DNA from: Anas platyrhynchos
Taxonomy: Eukaryota; Chordata; Aves; Anseriformes; Anatidae
Reading direction: 5' to 3'
DNA length: 64,000 bases
NCBI RefSeq assembly: GCF_047663525.1
Contig: NC_092606.1
Coordinates: 6,446,501 to 6,510,500, forward strand
Shown here: positions 13,772 through 26,154 of the stretch, in pieces
How positions within the stretch are numbered: the stretch's first letter is position 1
Layout: each line of letters begins with the position of its first letter
The notes under the pieces: generated by a model
The model's input: only the letters and a program-made list of their open reading frames with translations
Told to the model about the DNA's origin: nothing
Databases searched by the model: none
Translations under genes and position numbers: made by a program

Positions 13772-16700
13772 GAAGGAGAACTATCCCCAGCACAGTTCTG
13801 GATTTGCACTGCCAGCAAACAGTAGCTGGCTATCTCACTGCTAGGAACAGCCTGGGAAAGAAAGATTTTGACCTCTTTCATCTTGACTGGGTCAAGGGAA
13901 CACTGACTCTGGTGATGGATGGTTGACTGTAATTCCTGCCTACTCATTTAATCAGCGTGAACAGACAGAAGCATGAGCATGCTCGAAAGAGAAAGCAGCA
14001 GTGGTGGAAATCCCAGAGGCACTGCAGAGCAGGGAGGTGTGAAGGGGAGATGCTGAGGGTAGAGCTCTGATATGAGGGACCATGGGGAGGAACCTGGGGC
14101 GCATCCTTGGATGAGAGCTGAAAAACTAAAATTACCTCTGCTAGCTGTGCCATTTCAGAGGCTGAAACCATGCTGCATGAAAAAACAGCCCCTGGAGTAG
14201 CATAAACCACAGCATGTGCCGCATCCTGCTTGCCTGCTCACCGGCAGCCTGCCTGCCAGCCATAAACACATAGGGGCGTTCAGGCATGGAGGAGGAAGGA
14301 GGGGGTCCCGCCATACCCAAAGCTACTCTGACAGCCTCACAACACAAAAGCCAAACAAATCTGCTCTTAAGGGAGCCTCCTGTGCACCAACAGCCAACAC
14401 CGGCCGAGTTTCAGGCCAGAATAGTTGGCTTTGTCTGACCTCCTGCCTTAAAATAGCGGCCAGTAAAATTTCCCCTTTTCTTGACCCCAGTAACATGCCC
14501 CAAACACAGCAGCACCCACACTCTACCCCTCAGCTCAGCAGCCATCCTGTTTCCACAGAACCATACAGCCATTCAGGGCGTTTTCAAATCCAAACCTGGT
14601 AGCGTGGCGTACACTAACCTTGTCTTAACTTAAAGCAAACTATCTCAGCTCCCAGAGGAACAGAGTGTTGTATAGCCAACAGGCTGGAAACACAGGAGGC
14701 CAGAATAGGCAGTACAGCATCTCCGGGCCCCTGCACAACTAACAACAAGGCAGCTCCACAGCTGCTGAAGCAGAGAAGCAGCACGGCTGAACACATCCAG
14801 GTTGTGCTGCCAATGAACAGCCTGCTCCAAAGAAGAGGGGAGCAGTGCAAACCGAGTGCAGGCCCAAATGCCTATTTCTGATGTAACAGGAGTACCCCCT
14901 AGTGGGAAAACGGCTTGGAGAAAGCCTTTAAAATCGTAACATACACACACAAACACAGGATTTTACATCTCCCAGAAAATGCAGAGGGTGAGCTTGAAAA
15001 TGCTACAGAATGTTCTTGAAAACAGAGAGAACCATCACATCGTGGGGAAATAGAGGAATAAAGTCTGATCATCGCTTAGACTGTTAGTTTTTACTTTTCC
15101 AATAAATCCATCTAAAAACATAGTCAAATCCACCGTTTCAGGTATTTCTGTGCAGAGAGAGTGCTGGATTGGAAACCAAATAGAGCTCTGCTCGTATTCA
15201 TGAAGCCAGGCCAAGACTGTTTAAATACCCAAAGGTCACAGAAAAGCCTACGGCTGTGTGTCTTAATCCTGCTTACTGCTTGAAAGCTTCTGGGTGTGGA
15301 AGGAGTCTCTGTACTCGTGGCAGAAGCCCAACACATTTCCTGAGGACATCAGAGCTGGTGAAACCGTTTTGCTTTGGCTTGTGGATTAAAGATTTTGCTG
15401 TTAGGGGAGGGGGGAAAACTGGGCAAGGACTTGATGCGCTGGACATAAAGGATGCTGAGGATGCTGTAAACTGTATACAGATAGGATCAATACGCTCTCC
15501 CCAGTGACCCGCTCTAATATCACACTGACACCGCAGTGACAGGTGCAGTATTAGAACCTCAATAGAGTGGAATTATGTAGTACCTTTGGGACCCTTCCGT
15601 GCAAAAGCCTATCTAACCTGAATGTTATATATAGATCCCTTCATCCACTATTGAAATGCACCAACCTCTAGGGGAACGTTTGTGGTGTCTAAGCCTCCAA
15701 CCCTTCTGATTTGGGCAAAGATAAATACAGTTAGGGAGTCTGAGCTCTTTTGTTTTCAGATTAAAGATCTAAGCACTGTTTCCTGAAAAACAGCAAAGCA
15801 GGGAGAGGATTTAAAGAAACACAGTCGACTTTTGTATCTGGGGATTTGACTAAAAAAAATCCATGCCAGACTCAAGGTGATCTTTTCTATAGAGACGTAG
15901 CCCAGTGAAGCATCTCAGAGAAATCCATGCTGGTAGTCACGCAATCAAGGTGAAGCAGCAGTGAGGGTAGGAATGCTTTGCAGATCAATTTAGAAAAGGC
16001 AAGAGAGGTGACAGGCAGAAGAAAATGGTGGGTTAAGCCCAGCATCTTTTGTGAGAGATGGCATAGTGCTTCCTCTGAATAACTATCAGGCACAACCCAC
16101 AAATTCCCTACTTTCAGAAAGTGCCAGTTACTCCTCATAAATTTGCCTAGGGCCTCAGAGTCATGGTTCCTGCTCATAAGCATTGAACTCCCCTTTGATC
16201 CCACCTCCAGTGCAAACATCCTTCCCAAAAGGGGATGTTGACCGCAGCAGAGCTCACTGCAACCTTCCTGGCTCACTCTCCATCTGGCTGCTTCAGTCTG
16301 TGCAGATTTCCCAGCCAAGCACTGACCCAGCAAGGCGCAACGTGAAAATCACAGTAAGATAAAAAGATGCCAGTCCTAGGCACTGATTCCACCCCAGATC
16401 CTGCTTATTTCACTGGGAAGCCTCCTGAAAAAATAATTTGCTCACCGTGCAGAAGGGAGGAGCCTGGCCCAAGGTGACTGGGCTGCAGAACTGGACCAGA
16501 GCCCAGACCTCTCCCAGAGGTTTTCCTCTACCACAGGCAGTAGGAGGGAGGGAGGCCTTGGCTCTTTGGAGAGCAGAAGGCTGCAAATTCCCCATTCCCT
16601 TCTCTGCACACTCAGTTAAACTGACAGATGACTGTATGTGTCCACGAGCCTCCATCACTGCTGAAAGGATGGTATAGATGATGTCTTGGAGACAAAGAAG

Positions 16701-19700
16701 TACAGGGGAACAAAAAAAATGAAGAGTAGAGAAATTTGAAGTAGATGAGAAAAGAAAGAAGGAGAGATTCTCCAGATATGAAACATGCCATTGCAGAACC
16801 AGTGACATGCCTAGGGAAATTTTAAAAAAGTTTAAAGGAAAAGCAAAGCACAAAAAAAAAAAGAAAAAGGATCCTATTAAGATTAATGCTTTTTGGCTTA
16901 CCATCTCCCTCCAGCATGGCTCTTCCATTTCCATAAACCCATTATCCTCACTGCTGTTTCACTTAATTGGAAAATGTCTATTGCAACCTAGCTTGTTCCA
17001 AGACAAACCTTGGATGTATATATAACAGGCACTTAAAAGCTTTCAAATATTTCAAATTTGCTCAACACAATTATGTTAACAAAAACCCTGTGGGACTTTT
17101 TTTTTTTAACAAAACAAAAAAATACCAAAAAAACAAAACGCACAAGAATCGTAAAGCATGTGTTCACAGGGCTAGAAATGCCGTTACATTTATCCTGATT
17201 AGCATTCACTAAGCTTTTATGTGCACATGCAGTTATTGCCAGGGTAGGGAAGAGGGGAGAGTGGGAAATGACAGTAAATTATTTGGCTAGTGAAGGTCAG
17301 GGAACTGAAACAAGGATATCGGTTTCACTGCAGTTGCACAGTGACAGCAGGCTGAACACAGAGGTTGTGCCAAGCCCCATGAGCAGCACCCTTGGGGGAA
17401 GCCCGAGCTGTGCTTGGGGAGGGCTGGAGGGAACAGAGGAGCCGTAAGGGCGGCGAGCAGAGCTCCAAGCTCAGGAACTGACTCAGAGGAATGGGACTTC
17501 TGGTGGGTCCTGTCGGTTCTACAGCACCGAGCAGCAGAGGAGTTCCTTTGCACCTACTTCTCTCACTCCTCCTTCCCCTCGCCCCCTCTGACATCCCACA
17601 GAGCAGCTGGGAGCACTGCTCTGGGGTGACCAAGGCATCAAAACAACTTCTATGTATTCAGATGCTCACTGTGAGAACTGCCTTGGTGCTGGGCACATCA
17701 GCCCGACAAGCACTCCAGGACCTGGCTTCCATCAGTAGTTGGCTACAGGACAGCAGGCGTTGTGGGAAGCAGAACAGGAATCAGTTTTCTATCCTGAGAA
17801 GTGATAGCTCTACTGGCTTTTAGCTGCTCGTATGATCTCGATAATGAATAAACTCTGCTATTCTTGTCTTATACAGTAATCTCCATTCCATCACGCCAAT
17901 ACCACACATCAATATTAAAACAGAATGACAAAGATTTCCGTGAGCCTTATTAAGCTCTTTGGGAATAAACCCTGCTACACTCAAGGTAAGCGCCAGCCCT
18001 GGCCCTGAGAAGCTGTGTCAGGGCACAAATCTCTCAAATGTTTGCTCTGTTCTCCTTTCCAGCATGTCCATAGACATCACTGTCCTGCTGACCTGCCCAC
18101 TGTGTAATGACACCACACCACTTACAAATACCAGATTTCCCTTTGCTATCTGTGCATCTGGCTCAGACCAGAAACGCCTGTGAAAGGAATGCCAGAAATG
18201 CTTCCCATCTGCAAGAAATGCAAGAAAATCCCCTTGACAGTACCTTGAATGCATCAAGAGAACTGCCAGCGGTGTTCCTGGCCCCGTGCCTTCACCCTGC
18301 CTGTTCTGTGAAGGATAAAGAACTGAACAAACGCACCAGGATGTGTATCAAGCATATCATCACAGTCTTCCCCTCCAAACTCCTCCTCTCTACTCCTCAA
18401 CACCTCTCCTTGGACTTGCCTTTCTGGGGGAATCCTGAGAGCATGCAAACTACAGCACAAGCTGAAAGTAGAGGCAAACTGCCCTCAGGCAGCAGTAACC
18501 AAGCTGTCTCCTGCAGAATGGCATTGCCTGTGCCAGGCTGGGCTTTGTGTCCTCAGCTGGACATTTTCTGAGATGGCTAGCTGAGCCTCTTCCAGCGCTG
18601 TTCAATAGGCACTAACCCTGCATGTACAAAGTGCCTGTGCTGCCTACCGGGCCTCGTAACGCATGGGGTAACTGCTAGCTCCTAAAGTCTTTCTGCATGA
18701 AGAATCATTAGGCCCGATGAAAGAAAAAGCAGCTACAGCAGTGGAGATGGTAGTGGATAGTGGCTGCTGCTTGCAGACAGATCTGGGCATCCAAAGGAGT
18801 GTCTGGACTTTGATGATGGCTCCTGTGGGGGAGTGAAATGACCGTATACCTTGGGCTCGCTGCATTGCAATCGAGTGGGAAGGCGGCTACCCACACTCAG
18901 GGTGTCTGGGCTGAACTGAGAATCCCTCTGCTGTAAGGCAACAAAGAACAAGAGAGCTGTCAGAGGCAGCTGTTACCTCAGACTGACTATTTCCAAAGCA
19001 GCACAGCACCTACAGTCTGGCCTTGGGTGGTGCATCTGGCAGCTGGAGCTGAAAGGAAAAGTCTGTGCTGAAGTTAAGTGTGATGCAGTCCTAAAGCAGG
19101 CTGTGGAGCATTAGCAAAATCTGACTGCGGGGCCAAATTTCACATGAGAAACCCATGATTAGCAAGCAGCCTGTTGCTCTGTGTCAAAGGAAAGCATACG
19201 TGAGATGTGGAAGATGGCACATGGAAATGTAGTGTGAACAGAGCCTGAAACACCATCACGTCCTTTCTCCTCCCCAAGCATCAGGTGCCAGCTGCAGCCT
19301 CCTCCAGACAGTGGAGACACAGGGAAAAGTCCTTTCTGTCTTATTGGTAATTCACACTGGGAAGAAGAGGTTAAAATCCCAGTGACTACCCAAAAGCCAG
19401 GCAGGGAGCCGTAGGGAAGAGCAAATGAGGAGAAGACAAACAGAAATATCTCCCAAGAATTCACAAACTCACTGTTCCTTCCCCCCACACTGCGGTTCTA
19501 CTTAACCCATGAGACAAATTTATTGCTCTGCACAGATGTCCAGAGAATGCAATTCATTTTTTCAAGCCAGAGACCAAAGATGATAGGTCACTACACCTAG
19601 ATATTTTTTTTAAGTGCCAAGTCAAAGGGTTACAATATGGTCATGTTGGGAACATGAGGAATGAACAGGAAAAGACAGAAATTTTGGCTTTGGACTACAG

Positions 19701-22440
19701 AAGCAACTAATTTCTTCATTTAAACCAGGACTAATTCTTAGGTGTACCTTCTCACCTGCTAGTTTTAAGATTACTGTCCCATCTACATGGATTTCAAACA
19801 TCTGTTAATCTAATATTCCAAAAACAAGCCTAAGTCTTTTTAAGTCCAGCACTTTGTTTCCAGGGGAGAGCTCATGTACCCAAAGCAACGGGGTGCTTTT
19901 CCAGTCTGTAGAAGAGCAGAAGTTGACGGCTGACCTGCCTTGCCCCTGCATAGTGCAACGTGCCTGTGGAGTGTGGATGTCCCAGCTCAGTCATGTATCT
20001 CGTTTTTTTTGCACTGCCTGCTCTTACACTGCTGGTCCATCCCGCTGGCAGAGCAGTGACTCCAGGATCTATTGCCCTAGGACCATTCTTCCCCTCCCCA
20101 CCCTGCTCAGGGTTCAAACACTATTTCCCAACAAGACTTCCCCCTTCCCCATCAAAAGAAGAAAAAAGCTTCTCTGCTTTCTCCTCTAATGGAGGCTGCA
20201 CTTGAGGAAGCAGCACCATTATTAGGGGAATGGGCTGTTAACAGCACTTGGGCATTTCTTAGTAATGAGGGCAGTGAGATGGAAGGGGGAAGTAATCAAA
20301 AGGCATGTACCAGATGGGCTATTTCAAACACATTTTTCTCCCTTAGCACCTGTGAAGGGCATTGGCTTTCAGCAGGGACACTTTTTGTAATGAAGTTAAA
20401 CCCATGGAGCATGGTGGGACAATTTGTATCTGCTCACACACATGAGGAGGGAGGGAAAAGCTTTGTCATCAGAGTTTTCTGGCACTAGAAGGATTCTGGC
20501 CTGGCTTGGCCCAGGGGAGGGAGCTGAGAGCCCCATTTCTCTACCTGCCTCACCACAAGCAAAGGCTGATTCAGACTCCACCAGCTTGTCAATTCTTTCT
20601 CTGTTACAAGGGCAACAATGAAGGGGGACAGAGAACAGATGGAGAACCTTGAGGCAGCTGCAATTGCAGATAGCATGACACCGTCACGCTGTTTCTCAGG
20701 CCAAGATGCCAAAACCTGTACAGAGCTCTACCACCGCGATGTTAACTGCTGTGTTACCTCAAACTTCGTTCCCTCGAACTCCACAGTGGTGAAACATCCT
20801 TAGGAAACAACTCTTTCACTTCAGAGAAATCCAGAAATGCCAAACACAGGCCAGAATGAACCTCTCTCGAGGTCCCTAGGAAGAGCAGCCGCTGCTCTGG
20901 CAAAGCCATGACTCCAGCCAGTTGTAGAGGACAGACTGCTCTGAGAAGGAGCGGCTTTAGGGCACTGCTTAAGACAGGGAGAAAAGATGGCAGAACAGCA
21001 CTGAGCATCTCTGAATACAGAGAAGCTTTGCAAAAAAATGTCTGCAAAAGGATGAAAAGGTTAAGTCTTGTGGTGGGCTACGGGCTTGGAGAGTGGCTTA
21101 TATCTCATCACTGAATCAGTGCATCCTTGGGTAAACCAGGTAACTCAGCCCAAGGCCACCGTACAAACCCGTCTCCACTAAATTCAGCAGCATCTGCCTC
21201 AGTGCCGGGCACCACAGTACTGTATTTGTCTGCTGCACAGATCAGGAAAATTCTGTGTGCAGATTTAGCACAACTGCCAGGACTGAGGCAGGAACCGTAA
21301 CGAGCTCACCAACGTTGGATTTCTCCCAGACAACTTGAAGGTTTCGATGCCACAAGTTCGCAGCTCTCCATTACTTGTTGAACTGAGTGCATCTTCAGCC
21401 TTCAAAAAGGAAGGGCTATAAATCCAACTCTTGCTGCTGAGAGCAGAGCATAATAAGATGGTAATCCTACCATTAGCATATGAGCTTTATTTACCAAGCT
21501 GCTACCTGCAGAAATGACAAGTAACTAAAGGGAGCAGGGTGGAACATGCAGAGCTCAGGGATGTCAGCATGAGAAGATGTTTTATTATCTTCAAAGCCAA
21601 CACAGTGCAAATGAAGCTTTTACATTTGTCTTCCAGACTCTGCTGCAAAGGCACCCCCCCTCACCTGATGTTTGAAAAGCACCTCTTAGACAACAGGTGC
21701 TCTGAAGTAAAATAACAAAAGCCAGCTATCAACATACCGTTTGTATGAAACAGGCAGCAGGAAATTGTGGCTAACACCTTCCTGAGGCATTTGGCTTTGC
21801 AGGACAGCAAAAAAGGAAACTTGCATGCATTCAAAGAGAAGGACCCGAAGCCACAGGGCTGCCAACAACACAACAGATCACCAGAGGACTGTTTAGTGCT
21901 CAGCTTGTTTTGCATTTATACTGTGATAAAGTAGCAGGAGTTCCTCAAGCAGGAAATGGCAGCATCAGATTCAGCTTTTCTTAAAAGGGAATTTGAGGTG
22001 AGGCTCAGGAAAAGGTTGGTGCTTGCTTTATTTATTTGAATCCCCTTTCTGGTCCTGTTTGCTTTCCAGTCAAGAACTCTATGCTTCTTCAGTGTGCATT
22101 CAGTATTAAATTGCCTCTTAATGTACTAACAGCCAGACTTCTCTTGAAGAATAAGCTCCAGCACAGAGAATTCATAGCATTTGTCAAGGAGAAAAGGATT
22201 AAGTGAATAGGGACTCCAGCCAAGTTTTCTTGGTATTCTTTTTTTCAGGTGCTGGTAGGTAAAAAAAATTACAAAACTTCCTAGGTTATTTATTTATTTT
22301 TCCCATGCCTACATAAGCATTTTCGTTGATGGAAATGTCTTGAGCTCTCATCTCAGCCACCCCCACCACAAGCACGTCTTACCCAAGGTCAGAGTCACTG
22401 GCAGAGCAGGGAACCAGACGCCACCTCCCGGATTCTTGCA

Positions 22441-22460
22441 AATCTGGCAGCTGCCAGATT
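22441..22460. repeat. Perfect 20-bp palindrome centred on an E-box
   Basis: AATCTGGCAGCTGCCAGATT is identical to its own reverse complement, with no spacer. Its centre is CAGCTG, a core bHLH (E-box) binding site. The flanking bases (A before, C after) break the symmetry. It may be a symmetrical protein-binding site, but that is inference. Confidence 0.85.
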
Positions 22461-25400
22461 CCTTTTGTCAGCAATAATAACCTTATCCCTCAACTCACTA
22501 CCCGAGAGATGACTTGGAAAGAGTCTGAAATACCACCGTGATGTTCAGAAGGAGCTTTGAGCCCTGAATTTCATTGCAAGCACTTTCCCTGAGGAAGGCA
22601 CCTCACTGAAGGGGCTGGCACAGGCACTGGAAGGCAGCGGTTCCCTGCCAGCAGCAGCTCCAGTGCTGAGTGTTGCGAAGACGTTTCTCCTCATGGAGGA
22701 AACGAAGGACCACCCCATTGCTACTGATAGGGAAGGGGCCTATTTTCCAGGACCACAAGGACTGTCACCTCCAGGCTCATCTTGTGGCAGAGGAGATAGT
22801 TTCCTCCCTCTATGCCAGAGGCAGCAGTTGGGAAAAGCTACCTTTAAACTCAGTTTTTGAACACACGTGAGCAGCACCCAGGGGAGGGATGACGTGCACA
22901 TTCAGAAACATGGCACATCCTTTGCAATCGCTCTGCACAGCCTTGACTCCTTAAAACACCACGGGCTCCAGCAGCACTTCACAGACAGTTCAGGTGCTTG
23001 CACGTAGCGCTCCACCGCCCACTTCCTGGAATCTGGAGGGCTTTGGCTATATTTCTGACAAGAACCACGTCAGCCGGTGCAGCGAACGTGGCTGTAAGGT
23101 TCCACGTTAACACTGCTTGGTGCTGCCAGAGGTCAAGATACTCAGACTGAGAGCAGGAGAGCATGAAGCCCCTCTCAGACAAGCTCAAGATAAAGGTCTG
23201 GCTAGCTAGATCCTAAATGTCTCAGCAGAAATGGCAAAACGAGCTCCTTGATCTACAGAGAATGTGGTGGAGGCCTTCTGCATAGCTCCTGCCTCCCATC
23301 CATCTCTGCAGGAAGTGAGGAAAGTTACTGCGGTGGCTGCAGCCCTCCTCCAAGGTGCTGGAGCAGTCTGGAGAGGGAGGAAGATGGGTATTATCAATAC
23401 AAAGCTCTGTTTAAAGCAAACATCTGACACCCCGATTGCCTCTCTGAACTAGGGCCCCTCTTATGTCCGTCTGCAACAGGGAAAAAAGATTGAGAGGGCT
23501 CAATCCGGAAACCCAAGAACTGCCTGCAGAGAAGAATGGGGCTGGGAAGTGCAGGTATGCTTACCCTCCCACGTGTCACACAGCTGCCTCGCAGGTGAAA
23601 CAACTTATCCTAGGGAACGAAGTCCACTGATCAAACACCACCATGGCAAAAACCTTCCCCATTCCTATCCTCACAGTCAGGAAAGCTTTAATCACATTTA
23701 AAAGCCCTTCAGGGCAGCCTGGTTTCCCACCCAGCTTTTCCAGCAGCAAGGCAAATCCCAAGTGCTTTTAACTCCATTGCACTGCAAACATGCAAGCACT
23801 AAAGACTCCTCAGAAGCACATTTCTGAGCAAGCTTCAGGGACATTGGGAAGAGTAAATAAAGTAGCGGAAAGCCTTTCTAGAGGCTTCACACTCTCTAAT
23901 TTCCTCACCCAAGAGTCACAAGTGCAGCAGCTGTCAAGTAAGGCCCTCAGCAATTCACACATGCCAATCCAGCTCTTGCTGTTCAATGTTTAGAGAAACA
24001 TTCAAAGCCACCTCCTCAATTTTCCCCAGAGTAAATAAAGTTCAAGGCAGTGTGACAAGAAAATTAGAGGCTGCAAGGTCTCGAGAAGCAGTTGTAAGGT
24101 AAACTGTCTTGCCCAGTGCAAGGTGCAGTAACTTACAGCCCCTTGTAAGTCATTTCTCCCTGCCCTGAGCTCTCTCAGAACAGCTCACTACTCTCTCCAG
24201 TAAGACAGCCAGCTGAGCAAACCCAAGCGGGCAGTGCCACCCTGCTGGGTGGGCACTCAAAGGACAGAGAGCTTGGGGGATTTCTCTAGCCCTAAGAGGA
24301 GAACAGAGGTGGCTCAGAGGATGGCCAAAAACCATCAAGGTTGTTCTGTGGTGCCCAGGGGTTGCATGCAGTTGTCACAACAATGCAGAAAGGGCTGAAA
24401 TAACTGAGTGACCTTGAACACCAGAGATGCAGAAGTAAGACTGAATGCCCTAGAACTGAAGAGTTTCTTCATGCACTCACTGTCTGCAAATGACCCAGGA
24501 TCTAGACGAGTTTGGTGCCTCAGTCCTTCAAAGACCAGCTACATGAGCTAACAGTGACAGCAGCGTGTCCTCCAGAGGATGGAAGTGAGACATCCCAACA
24601 GAGAATCGGATCTCCTGCAGCGCACACCACACAGGCACAGAGGACCACCACGAGGCCGTTCAGTGGCACAGAAGGTTTAATGACTGGAGGGTGCGATTTG
24701 CAACACCCTCGCGTAGATGTGTGCAGAGCCCCCAGCTTCTCCCCTCTCTTCCCAGCAAGGCTGCCCAGGAGCTGGCAAGCTGCCCTGGCACGGCACGAGG
24801 CCTGGCTTAACACATCTCCCCAGCAAACAGCCAAGAGGCTGAACTTGCTGTAACCTTGGCAAGAGAGCTCTGCCTTTAATCATGCTTTGCGGCTCAGCTT
24901 CTGGGCTCCCTCCCTGATGCAGAGACACGGCAGAAAAAATTGCAGCCCAAAAGTTGAGCTTTTAAAGGAAAAAAAGCTTTCTCTGCTATAGACATCATTA
25001 CCCAACAATACAGAGTACCTACTTTGAGTATCTCTACATTCGTTGAGTAAGAGACCTGATTTTAAAAGCCAGCAGCTTTATCCATGGAGTAATGTATCAA
25101 GTGCAAGCTGAATTGACACTTATGCAAGTCAAAGCAAATGTTTTTAAGATGTGACAGCAGAGCCATTACCAGCTTCATATATTTCATTCTACTTTTGTGC
25201 ACACAACCAAGCATATTATTGGCTTTTTATTTCCCTTCGTGTTTGCTTCAGGATTCTGATTAAAGGAAGGAAATATTTCATGAACTGCCAGGTTGTGCTT
25301 AAACCATTAGGTACATCTATGAGAAATATTTATTGTTTTAGGAAATGTGAGAAAAGGGAAATGGGAGCACTGGTGATACATCTCTTCCACTTAGAAAACC

Positions 25401-25865
25401 GAACAAATGCTTCTCAGATTCTCGCTAGCCAGAGCTGTGATTCGTGAGAGGCTGAAGCTGGCTCTGTATCAAAAGCTGTAATGGCCAGATGATACAGAGC
25501 CCTGATCTGGTCTAAAGCTCCTGGATCTGTTCAGCTTTGTACTGAAAATGTTAATGATAGTAGCAGAATATATGCTTGGCTAATGTCTCATTGTACTGAA
25601 ATCCCACAGGCCTTTGCAACAATCCTTTTTTTGCACTCTCCCACCCACTAATGCTGTTCGAGGTCACCGTGCGTGTCTGCATAGCCCCCTTAGCATTAAG
25701 ACTGAAGCACTGAATCCCCTTTGGCATGAACCAGTGGGCTTTCTTGGCTAGGATTCCTGAAAAAAATGCTTGTTTTACCTGACACGAGATGGCAGAAAGG
25801 CAAGAAGCGAGGCTGAGTGCTGTTTATAGCACGGTCAAGGAGACTTGGGTGCAAATGCTTCACTT

Positions 25866-26150
25866 AGAGTCACAGAATCACAAAAAACCCCGAGTTGGAA
25901 GGGACCCACAAGGATCATCGAGTCCAACTCCTGGCTCTGCACAGGACCACCCATAAATCAGACTGTGTCTGAGAGCACGCTCCAAATGCTTCTTAAACAC
26001 TCCAGCAGGCTCGGTGCCGTGACTACTGCCCTGGGGAGCTTGTTTCATTGCCTGACAACCTTCTTGGTGAAGAGCTTTATCCTAATACCCGGCCTGAACC
26101 TCCCCTGACACAGCCTCATGCCGTTCTCTCAGGTCCTACTGCTGGGTCTC
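25866..26150 (-). mobile_element. CR1 LINE fragment, 5'-truncated, 3' end
   Basis: The plus strand shows the reverse complement of the conserved 3' part of avian CR1 retrotransposons. In order these are the CACAGAATCAC end, GTTGGAAGGGACC, GATCATCGAGTCCAACTCC, a CTGCACAGGACCACCC block, a CTGGGGAGC-TTGTTTCATTGCC block, and GTGAAGAGCTTTATCCTAAT followed by CCTCCCCTGACACAGCC. These match the usual order read from the 3' end. About 285 bp remain, so the copy is heavily 5'-truncated, as most CR1 copies are, and it encodes no intact reverse transcriptase. The inner boundary near 26,150 is uncertain by some tens of bases. It is the only mobile element I can identify in the window and is good evidence for a sauropsid, most likely bird, genome. 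Confidence 0.92.
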
Positions 26151-26154
26151 TTGT

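Larger units (their letters stand above)
12200..25865. other. Non-coding stretch, no recognised gene
   Basis: No coding exon, RNA gene or transposon is recognised. Minus- and plus-strand open frames up to about 175 codons occur (for example 16,410-16,934 minus), but their composition is irregular and they lack family motifs. The tract holds two short tandem duplications (12,985-13,010 and 13,750-13,771) and a perfect 20-bp palindrome at 22,441-22,460. Base composition is moderate, with no CpG island. Confidence 0.6.

Noticed and set aside
16410..16934. 174-codon minus-strand open frame with a Phe-rich stretch
   Set aside because: The Phe run comes from an A-rich plus-strand tract, and there is no family resemblance.
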